A stretch of DNA of 31,387 nt from Apostichopus californicus (lineage: Eukaryota > Echinodermata > Holothuroidea > Aspidochirotida > Stichopodidae), in assembly GCA_020650975.1 (NCBI GenBank), contig JAIPMN010002919.1, positions 1-31,387 on the forward strand, in the 5' to 3' direction. The first letter of the stretch is position 1, and each line of letters starts with the position of its first letter. Both the position numbers and the translations under genes were made by a program. Positions 1 through 9,917 of the stretch are shown piece by piece. Under the pieces are notes generated by a model. It was given only the letters and a program-made list of their open reading frames with translations, ran no database searches and was not told the origin of the DNA.

Positions 1-2099
1 ATATATATACCAGGAGATCGATTGAAATCACACAACAAAATGCAAACAGCACACACACCTATAACTATCTTGAGGACCTAGGACCTAGAACGTTCCCAAA
101 TTCGTGAGGAGTGCGCGATCCATGGCACATTACATTTAAAGAAAACAAGATCTGTTGAAGAGATTAATTGTGGACAAATTAATCTCGCTCAGACTAGCAC
201 TGGGTCACATTCGCTTACTTGTACTCGGATCATGGTACTCGCAATTGCGTACAGTTTGACGACGGGCGAAAAGGACTTAGCAGTATTCAACATCGAACGG
301 GCCCATTTTCCATATAGCATTACGTGATGAGTTGTGACGTGTTAACTTAACTTAACTGTAACTCATGAATTCTAGTCACACGCACACCTTATGTTTTGTT
401 TTTATAATAGATAAAATGGGAAATGTAAGTTTGAAAGATATCTCAGTCAGTAGGTTCGACGTAAACGATGCTCTCAATTTGTTGCCAAATATTTAAAGTG
501 GTTTTCGGTAATCGAGGGTTTGTTCTCTATATAGTAGGTATAGAGACTTGTGACCAATTGACCTGTTATCAGGTTCAACAACTAACAGAGCCTAATATGT
601 GTTTTCGTACGCTGATAACTTGTTGCTGTTCGTTGTATTGCTCAGTATCTCTGTAGTTACACGAAGTATATGAAATTTCGCCATTAGAAACTTTAAAAAA
701 AAATTAAAAGTTGAAATGAATAAACATTAGGATAATCTCAACAAAAGGCAACCACACAGTAAAATGAACCCCTCACGTTGTATTTTATTTACAAATAAGA
801 TAATAATCAACCTCAGGGTATGTCTCTTGTTTGATGTCGTTGTCTTTTCTTTTGCTTTATATAATTTGGTAATATGGACAAAATGTTTTCAAATACGGAG
901 TTATTCATCCTGAATATATTAACATCAAATAATATTCAGTTTACAGTGAAGGAGAGTGTACATTCCTTGAACCTTAAACTTTTGCATCAAAGGTACACCA
1001 CCTTTCATATTAATCCCATTGTTTGATGTTAAGTATAGTTTTATATGTAGATAATGATTAAAATATAATTGTGTTAGATTTGAAATTGGGAACTAACGAC
1101 AGGTGATCTCATTGTTAGCCCTCCGGTGTGCATATTTAAAAGTATGGTTCATTTCATTTATTACTTGATAAAATTCACAAATAAACAATGCAAATTAATA
1201 TCAATACGTGGTGCAATTTTTCTTTAGTTATATCTGAAATGTTCTTAGAAATATTGCAATAGCCACGGGCTGGTCGTGCAAACGACAGTGTAGACAAATA
1301 AGTAGTCAATACGATTTGTTTTTCAACGCGAAAAGTAGACGTCATTATTTTGACGAAAGTAAGGAACATTTCTTCATTCCTATACTCCTAAGCCTAAACG
1401 GGTGTGGGAGAAAGGAGTTGGTAACTACAGCTGTTTTAGTTTGTCTTATGAATGTAATTTTTTGGTTACATTTGGTGTAGGGCTAGGGTTAATCCTACTG
1501 TGTAGGTCATATTTTACATTTTCAGGAACTTCCAATTTATATAGGCTGTGAGTAGCCTGGATCCAATCAGGGGCCCTAACGCGGGCCCCTGGACCCCACC
1601 CGATAAAGGCTTTGCGCCAAGGCGTTGGCGGTGTGGGTTACGCGCACACTCCTTCAGTTTTATCCATGTTCAGCCATTTATGTCCCCCAATTTTTCAATT
1701 GGGACTGACGCCCCTGATAAATACCATCATTGAAGTTTCAGTTAAATCACTCAGTATTTTCATCACTTCGAAAAGAACGCAATGAAAACTATAGGACAGT
1801 TAACATTGCCATCGAAGTGACAATATGAAGAATTTTTACAACATTGCAGCTCCAAACTTGGCTCTTAAACTAGAAACGATCTTCCAAGCAGAGCAGAGCA
1901 GAATATCTAGATTTGACACCAAAGTTTATTACCAAACGTAAGTCCCATTTTGGCTTCCATACGTATTGTCTCTCTATATAGCAGATACAAATATTTTTAC
2001 TTAGCTAATTATGTATACCGCTTATGGTCAGCTATTGAAAATCCGGCGAATTTTGTCTTTCAAGTTTCAGCGCCAACTTCGAGATTTAGTCGTTAAATC
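1..2099. other. Upstream non-coding DNA, no gene supported
   Basis: AT-rich sequence with only short open frames that lack codon-like composition or matching splice sites. The distal promoter and 5' UTR of the centrin gene must lie at its right end, but I see no TATA box or strong CpG block there. A GC-rich patch at about 1553-1640 contains a perfect 8-bp hairpin (1569-1576 with 1583-1590), and a second 7-bp hairpin lies at 1686-1703. Both look like relics of dispersed repeats. Confidence 0.6.
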
Positions 2100-5041
2100 A
2101 TGAGTTTATCGTTAAGGTATAGTCGCTACGTTTGTTCTTATTGTTTATCCTATCAGTATCGGTTTTTCCATGATTTGGATTCCAAATTTTTATTAACAGT
2201 ATATGAGATTCGCAATATACAGGTGTCAAATCAGCAAATGTTAGTCGAACTTAAGTTAAAGTACTGTAGCTAGGCTACAGTCAGTGAAACCTAGCCCAGG
2301 CCTAGCATACACATATTTACACTGCTGAGGACCTACCTATGTCTAGCCTCTAGGGTTCTCTGCCAACACCAATTACTTAGAGTGACGTACAAGCCTATAC
2401 CAGATTTAAGAACTGCAAATAAAATCATTTTCACACTATTCAAAATATCATGAGTGAGGACTAAATTGCTACATCATGAACAAAGAGCAAAGCATAATGT
2501 TACTTGTAAGTTGTAGGCCTAGGCTACAGTCCAAAATTGCGCTCTCTCCATACTAAATCATTTACTGTATAATACTAAAATTAATGTAACTGTGGGATGA
2601 TGGGGATCATAGCCATTACTGGATGTTCTGTAATGCTTCACAGGTCAGAGTACGGTGCAGAGAAAGTAAAGCGGAAGAAAAGGCGAGAATTAACAGAAGA
2701 ACAGAAACAGGAAATAAAGGAAGCCTTTGATTTGTTTGATACAGATAAAGATAGTGCTATAGACTACCATGAACTTAAGGTAAGAAAGTTGTAAATATAG
2801 CTTTGATGTTACTCAGTTCTTCTACCATATCAGAAACAAATTAACACAAAGAATGTTACTATTACTAATTAGTATAATTATCATAGCAGACATATATATC
2901 TTTTGAGAAATTTTGCTATGCTTCTTTATGTATTTGCAGGAAATCATGTCAGGTTCATATTTTGTGCAACAGTTTAGAGACGTTTTGACTCTTATGAAAT
3001 ACTATGGCTTTTGTGTACAAAAACTACTAAACATCTTTGCATTTATGTATGCAATTTGCCAATGTTGCATAGCATTTTGCTATGTGATACTAGATAAATG
3101 ATTCTCTGATGGGTCAACACATATCTACAACAGGTTAATTGCAGTGTACATAGTCCTTGTTGGTGAGAACTAATGTTTCATGGGCTTCACACAGAAAAGC
3201 ATATAAAGCTGAGTTGAGGAAAAGTGGACCTGTTGTGAGCAGAAAAATGAGTTAAATACTGCCTTTTGTATCATTACAGGTTGCCATGAGAGCTCTGGGG
3301 TTTGAAGTGAAGAAAGCTGATGTGTTGAAAGTAATGAGAGACTACGACAGAGAAGAAACTGGCAAAATCACATTCGAGGATTTTAAGGAAGTCAGTGAGT
3401 TCTTAAGGCAACATTTACAGGTTTATTCCCTATTTGGACCTGATTTGTAAATGATTTTGATGAAAGTAGTTCAGTCCACACTATACTCCAAATTAACATT
3501 TGGGTGTTGATCTGAACTATTCTGGTTAGTAAACTAAACTGTACAAAGACATTCATGGTATGAAATAGTGAGAAGGTACAGTACAGTGTAGTAAAGATTT
3601 GGTTAGAAGAGTTAAACATATACAGGTACTGTAACATGTGTACAACTTACTTTCAGTAAGATTTAGTGTTCATCCAAATTAGTGTTACAATTTCCACCAA
3701 CGACTTGGTCGAACCAATACACCTACAGTGTAGAAAAGGCGGCCTGCTAACTGTGAGGTGCAACGCAACAGTGGGTTGGACAAAAACTTTGCAGAGGGTC
3801 GCAGAATTTTTAGAGATGTTGCAATATTCATCTACAGTTTTAAGGTTGATGACAGAGATAGATTGACATATTCTTCAGTCTTCACATCAGTTCCATAGGC
3901 CAAGCTACTTAAATACATCTGGAGCATAGATTCATGGGTCATTCCTCGTGGATTATTCTGTCTTGTGGGACTGAAATGCTTGCAGACTACTGGTACTAGA
4001 AGTCTTATATATTATAGTAATAATCTGTGTCATTTCTCTTACCCCCTTCCACAGTCACTGACTGGATGCTAGAGAGAGATCCGAAAGTCGAGATCACTAA
4101 AGCATTCCGTTTGTTTGATGACGATGACTCCGGTAAAATAAGTTTGAGGAACTTAAGGAGAGTGGCGAGAGAACTCGGTGAAAACATGAACGACGATGAA
4201 CTCAGAGCCATGATTGATGAATTTGATCACGATGGAGATGGCGAGAGTAAGTATTCCATACAGCTCAATATTGCTTCCTTTGATCACATTTCAGAGGAGT
4301 TGGATAACAAAGTGTGGAAACATATCGTATAAAGAACAGGCCTGGTTTTATGCCCACCTGGCTGGCCCATTGGTTAAAATTCAGCCTTGCTGCTATGTAG
4401 TAACCTCCACCAAATGTCATTTTGGTGCAGCATTTTTGAGCTAGCAAATTGCTTGCTAAGTTTGAAAGGTTAACAATTAAAGGCCTTTATTTGTGATGGT
4501 CTTTATGGCACGGAGTCATATCTGAAAATGCAATCAGAAATGCTGCACCTCCTGATGGTCCAAATTTCTGGTGATTTTTTGGAACAAATGGAGAATATTT
4601 TCAAAATAAAGTAGTTTGATTCCATTTTGAGAAGAAAATTCATCAGTAGTTAACAACGAAATTTTTGTATCTTTTGTATCTTGTATCTTTTGTATATTCT
4701 TATTATTTTGTATTCTTATTTTATTTGTATATTATTTGTATATTATTATTTTGTATATTATTATTTTGTAAATTATTATCTTGTATATTATTATCTTTTT
4801 GATATGATCCTGTGTATATTATCACACTCTTGATGAGTGCTTGCATTAACTATTAGTAATACTACTGTAGCAATTGAAATATATATCTAGTAAACTTATA
4901 AAATTACCGTTTGGATAGAATTTCAACAATTGATGTATTCTCTGTCAATTTGAAAGCATAACGCTTTCCCTACCATCTTTCGTTCCCCCATTTCTAGTTA
5001 GTCAGGAAGAGTTCCTGGCCATTATGACAGGAGATACATGA
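2100..5041 (+). CDS. CETN3: Centrin-3, complete, five exons
   Basis: EF-hand calcium-binding protein of centrioles and basal bodies; family members act in centrosome duplication and bind Sfi1-type repeats. Exons: 2100-2116, 2644-2779, 3280-3394, 4055-4246, 4998-5041 (504 nt, 167 aa, the same length as human CETN3 as I recall it). All introns are GT..AG and the phases join without a break. The start is fixed by an in-frame TAA at 2094-2096 and by the N-terminus MSLSLRSE, close to human MSLALRSE. A basic stretch [14 protein letters not shown] precedes EF1. EF loops: residues 38-49 (canonical, D...E), 74-85 (degenerate, ends D), 111-122 (ends N, degenerate), 147-158 (canonical DHDGDGEISQEE). The paralogue is centrin-3 rather than centrin-1/2 because of [10 protein letters not shown], [14 protein letters not shown] and the C-terminal IMTGDT in place of the KKTSLY end. 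The last coding exon is very short (44 nt). It is convergent with the SKAP gene. Confidence 0.96.
4663..4800. repeat. AT-rich simple repeat in CETN3 intron 4
   Basis: Imperfect tandem units built on TTTTGTATATTATTA fill this part of the intron. The left end uses a TTTTGTATC variant and the right end a TATTATTATTTTGTA variant, which suggests successive local slippage expansions. Confidence 0.8.
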
Positions 5042-8002
5042 AGAATATCAAACTGATACCTTCTACAGTTGAAAGGAAACCAGCAGCCTTCCAAATATCT
5101 TGGTAGAAGGAAGTTAAACGTATCCTTGGTCAGCCAAAATGAATTAACGGCCAGCCGGGCTATTAACCTGTCCTCGTGGCCCGAACAAATGTTAAGAGTC
5201 ATATGGAAATATTTACATCGATAGATGTCAGCATTATTCCAGAAATATATGGGCTACTCTCTGTATTTGATAGGTACAGTATGATGTGATACTATAAACA
5301 TCAAAAGCCAGTTAAAACATTCTAACTTGAGAAAAGTTGTTGATTTTTGTTGTCTAAAGAGTAGTCTTTGAATCACACTCCAGACTGGTCATTTCTAGGT
5401 TAGTTAATAATGGGTGTAAGAAAGTCTTAAAATGGTCAGTAACTATGGAGTACTGATATAATCAACTCTCTACATGAATATATCCAGAGGTCACATAAAG
5501 TTTTGCCTACACAAATAGAGATGTGTTTTGAACATGAAGCTATTTCAATCACTAATGTGTAGAATCAAATGTGTTTGGAGCTGTGTTGCTTGTATGAGTC
5601 AGCTTCTTCCAAGGATGGAGATTTGTGGGAAGATTTGCCAAGAGAATAATTGCTAATCAAAGTGACTATTTTATATCAATGTCCAACTCCTTGCACACAT
5701 TAACATTCTCAATGGAATGTTGATATCACAAGTTATGTAATATCAGGACAAGTTATCTTATTCCAATGTCTACATGGTATGAGTGGTAATGGTAATAATG
5801 TCATTACATCTCTGCTCAGCTCTTCATATAACATACATATTTTTATATGAGCAATGACTATACATATACTGCTAGCATGTGCATGTACACCTCCTTTAAG
5901 TGGGAAATTATAAATAAATCAAATATTGATATTAATTGTAAATAGATCAAATAAAAGGGGTATTTTGAACGTGGATTACACATCCTTTGCTCTCCAGTCA
6001 CAATCCCTATTCATTGATTTGTTAGCAGGGTGTCCCAGTGTGAATCTGTTTCTAGACTTTTTTGAGCTTCCCATCTGAAAAAGATGCTGCTAGATAGTGA
6101 TTTGAATAACTAAAGAATAAATGAATAATGATACAATAAGGGGTAACCCTGTTCGACCCATAAGAGGGGATCCTTCAGGGGATGGCGATGGACTCCAGCC
6201 CTAAGTCTTATATGCAAATTAGACTAGGCTTATGCTTCTTCTATGAAAGTGCCATGGAGTCAGAGTAGCCGTTCAAGTTTGTTTTATAACTTAACAGACT
6301 TTGGGGATATTTGCTAGAAATATTTTATTTTTATGATCATGAGTTTTTTTTTGTGGTGGAGGATGTTTATATTTCAAATGAAGGTTAACGTCTTGAAAAG
6401 TCATAGCTTAGAGGACTTTATTTACACATTTGCAAGTCTTCCAATTTTCTGATGTGTGTTATAGTAAAATTGGGAAGTGAGAGCATTGAAAATCACTTAC
6501 CTGCTTGATCATAATATTCTCATCCATTGGTTAACTGATGTTTATTAATGTTGGTCAAACTGAATTGCTTGCAAAGAGAAACAAATATTTTAATACTTGA
6601 TGTTGATTATTATATCATAATCTCATAACATTTGGTCATGAGAAGAGATTATTAAAGTTTTGTTTAGTTTGTGTACATATTGAACCTTATATTAAACTTT
6701 GCTGTGTCTAATACAAACCAATTAAATACATATGATATACTGTCACTTTTGTCTGTGTGTGCCTTTTACAATTATTTTACATTGAAAATGTGATATTTCA
6801 TGTTACAGTTAGGAGGATTATATATAGGTTTTTTATTTCTGAACTTTTAATCATGTTTCTTTGTCCAGAATATAAAGTAGGAAATTCACTCAAAAGAAAA
6901 AAAAATGTTGGTGCCAGTCTACATCTGACACTTTTAGTTTAGAGACCCAAGGATCAGGAAGCCTTACAGTAGCTTAATTTGAGACCCTATCCGTGTTAGA
7001 TCGTGGATGAATGCCGGCTTATTTCAAGCCATCTCTTTTCGATAAGTGTTCAGAGGATAACATTGAAGGGGTGTGAATTCACTCCCATTCCTGCTCCCGG
7101 GATCGCCATTAAATGTCCTTATCCGACGGACAAGAGTGTATACCCCAGCATCTGACCACTTTCTCAAATACTGAGGTATGCATAGGCACCTCATTCGACA
7201 TCTGTGTCAGGAATTAACCAGAATCACTTGAATGATGTTGTGTAATGAAAAACAACATAATTAAGATGAGAAGGGAGAAACTAAACTTAAAAGAGGACAT
7301 GATTTTATACATTCTCTCAAGTAGGATAACTCCATACCAGCCCACACCCCTTCTCTCCCTTCTGTAACGCATTTGCCTGTTTCAAAATCTTGCTTCAAAA
7401 CGTTCACATCATGTACAAAACAGACGAGCAAAGGACAATGTGGTTCCATGAGTCATGTGTATATATTTTCATTTCGATAAACTTCATTATTAAAAATAGA
7501 ATGTTAACATTTCGGACAAGATTTGTAACCATGGCGATCAGAATATACATTTGTGGAATGCCAGGAAGAAATGTAAAAGGTTAATCTTACATGGTACATC
7601 CATTCCCCTTTCTCGAACCAATGTTTTTTTCCTCTAAAATACTATATAAAGGAGAAAGAAAGGCAGTTGTTTCAACCAGTCCTAGTACAAGTAGAAACAA
7701 TTTCTATGAGATGAACAACGTCATGAGTTTTAGCACCTTTAGACAATGCTTTTATTTTGCTTGTCATGTTACGAGAAGGCTTTTAATTTTTCTTTAAAGG
7801 GTGTGAAGACTCACGCAAAAAGAAAGGTCTAATGCTGGTAATCTGACCTAGTTTCAAATGAGGTGTAACAGAAGTAAGACACCACCATCTATCCCAGAAA
7901 ATACACACACAGCTTGCTACCCTCGGTATTTAGACACTAGTGTACAGTCAGTACATACACCTGCAGTCAATACCCACAGCACAGTGTATAAACGATACAG
8001 CG
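5042..8002. other. CETN3 3' UTR and intergenic DNA
   Basis: The first 0.9-1.1 kb is probably CETN3 3' UTR. The rest is AT-rich with only short, non-conserved open frames on both strands. The block 6950-7230 has more balanced base composition than its surroundings and may be a dispersed-repeat relic, but I recognise no family and no target-site duplication. Confidence 0.5.
5913..5955 (+). terminator. Candidate CETN3 polyadenylation signals
   Basis: Two AATAAA hexamers (5913-5918 and 5950-5955) are the first I find after the CETN3 stop, giving a 3' UTR of about 0.9 kb. A third AATAAA lies at 6116-6121. Which one is used cannot be told from sequence alone. Confidence 0.45.
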
Positions 8003-8302
8003 ATGGACATCTCAGGTCCAGCTAAAGATAACAAGGTATCATGTTTCATTACTGTCTGCATTTTGTAGCGACACGAACAAAACGACACTTCCAAGCAAGG
8101 GGAAGTTTAACTTTTTCAGATGGCTGCATGCGGTTTGGGGCGAGTCTTCAATGCCTTTAAAAACTTTGAGGTAATGAATTTAGAGGTGGCAAACAACAAA
8201 AATCTCACTCTGAGTGGAAAACTTGACCGTTCTAAAGATGGTATTTATGTTACCTTCTTTGAAAAAGAACCCATCAACCCACATTCCTATGTCATCATTT
8301 AA
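8003..8302 (+). CDS. Doubtful two-exon small ORF, unknown product
   Basis: Not recognised. An ATG at 8003 opens 11 codons (MDISGPAKDNK) ending at AAG|GTATCA. An 84-bp stretch ending in TTTTTCAG (8119) could be an intron, followed in phase by an open frame 8120-8302; together this gives 71 residues. The second part reads MAACGLGRVFNAFKNF and then a polar segment with NNKNLTLSGKLDRSKDG. After the TAA the same frame stays open for about 30 more codons (HKNENLKVTGSE...), as if one stop interrupted a longer protein. A TATAAA-like sequence lies about 15-20 bp upstream of the ATG. It could be a small gene, a decayed copy of a larger one, or chance. There is no methionine-independent evidence such as a known domain. 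Confidence 0.25.
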
Positions 8303-8778
8303 AGGCATAAAAATGAAAATCTCAAAGTGACAGGAAGTGAGTGTAAGTTTTTGCTGGATGTAAAGACTGGATTTACTGTATGTTACCTATTTTGTAAGTA
8401 AAACTCCCAACATCCCATCACATTAATACCATTTCATAATTAGGGGTGGCTCTGGTCCTCCAGAGTGAGGGTTGGGCAGTCGGCTGATAACCGCCTCCTG
8501 GAAAAAAAAACATTTATCACGGAAATCAATGATGCCCCTGCACAAATATGGTTTAGCTACTGTTGAGGATTTTAAAATTGATGGTTTACCAGAAAAGAGA
8601 CCAAAATTGAAAAAGTATGACAGCTGTTTACATATCTTTAAACAATAGCCAAATCTTTAAAACAATTTATAAAACGTTTAAATAAATAAAAAATAATATA
8701 CAAAATTTAAGTTTTCTTTTGGCAAATATGGCAGCAAAAGTAATTTAAGGCCAAATATATATCATTTTATCAATTATT

Positions 8779-8892
8779 AGTGAATATAGAGTATAATGAC
8801 TTTTTCTATTTTAGTTCTATTCAGTTAAATATTTACTATAAGTGCATATAGAGTATAATTCATTTTTTTCCATTTTAGTTTTATTTAATTAA
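8779..8892. repeat. Two-copy direct repeat, about 62-bp period
   Basis: Copy one (about 8779-8830) and copy two (about 8840-8892) share GTGxATATAGAGTATAAT, then a T-rich run, then ATTTTAGTTxTATT. They differ by small changes, so this is an old tandem duplication. Confidence 0.7.
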
Positions 8893-8897
8893 ATTCA

Positions 8898-9020
8898 ATC
8901 AGTGTTGCCCCTTAATCAGCTACAATAAAAAAAAAATATTTGTATTAACATATGTGAAATTACTGCAAACTTGAAATTGCCACAAAAGTGAAAAAGCTGC
9001 ATTTTGAGGGCAACACTGAT
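8898..9020. repeat. Foldback sequence with 13-bp perfect terminal inverted repeats
   Basis: ATCAGTGTTGCCC at 8898-8910 is exactly complementary to GGGCAACACTGAT at 9008-9020. The 123-bp unit is MITE-like, and CAGTGTTGCC resembles the ends of many hAT-type elements. I find no convincing 8-bp target duplication at its edges, so the class is open. Confidence 0.5.
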
Positions 9021-9406
9021 CGCTGTTTAATATTTATCAAGTCCAACTCTGATAAGTGAGTACTACAAATTATTTGTTCAAATCATAAAAAATGAAATCT
9101 CAATACCTAAATGTCATAAGTTTACCTAATGAAAACAAAAGCTGATTACATTTCTAATTAGATAATTGCTAACTCTTAATATATCATGTTTTACGGTCCA
9201 TATTTTAACATGCATGGCAATTTTTTTTTCCAAATATACAAATCCTCGAAAAATTGGACCATCAAAATAAGTGTTGAACAAAATAAGTGTTGAACTCCAT
9301 TTCACAGCAAAGTAAAATACTTTGAATGTGAAAGTAACGTCCAGCCTTACTTGAAAATTACTTGAGAGGGACAATTTTTGAAAAATTACTGTGATAAAAC
9401 TGATGA

Positions 9407-9412
9407 TTTATT
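9407..9412 (-). terminator. Candidate SKAP polyadenylation signal
   Basis: TTTATT on the plus strand is AATAAA on the minus strand, about 505 nt past the SKAP stop. It is the first exact match I found in that direction. Confidence 0.4.
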
Positions 9413-9917
9413 ACTTTGAAGAAACCAAAGTAAGCATATTTCTAATTCTGAGAAAGGCAACCAAGGGCTGATAGCTTTAAATAACCTCAATCTCTAAATA
9501 AAAATTAAACGTAAAACACATACATTGAAAATTATACAAAAAGGAACGCTTACTTGCTATGAGTGATGCAAAACAAGATATAAATGTATACTAACATATA
9601 ATCTGTTGATATCCATTCTAAAACACAAAAAAAACAACAATGTTTTGTTTTTTGGTCCTTTGATCAAACCATTAAACTTAAGGATAAATTGGACAGATTT
9701 CACTTTACATGACAGATGGTAGCAGAAATAAACTTAACCTCCAGCTGTATAATGATCCCATTTCAAAATGTGAAAGTTCTTGAGCAAATGCACCACACCT
9801 TGGTGGTGCAATTTAGCAGAAGATGAGCAGACAATTATTGCAAAGTAGCCACCCTGCCACTTAACCATTACAAAGGCCACCTTGAGTATTGTCAAGAATA
9901 AAAAACAAAAGACTATT

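Larger units (their letters stand above)
8303..9917. other. Intergenic DNA and SKAP 3' UTR
   Basis: Apart from the two repeats listed separately, this is AT-rich DNA with no supported gene. The right half (to 9917) is probably the 3' UTR of the minus-strand SKAP gene. Confidence 0.55.

Noticed and set aside
1553-1640. GC-rich block that might be an RNA gene
   Set aside because: The hairpin is short, no tRNA cloverleaf or box elements can be drawn, and it looks like a repeat fragment.
2597-2643. In-frame ATG upstream of centrin exon 2 giving an alternative N-terminus
   Set aside because: The stretch is intronic: it ends in a good acceptor at 2643, and a separate first exon (2100-2116) gives the conserved MSLSLR start with an upstream stop.
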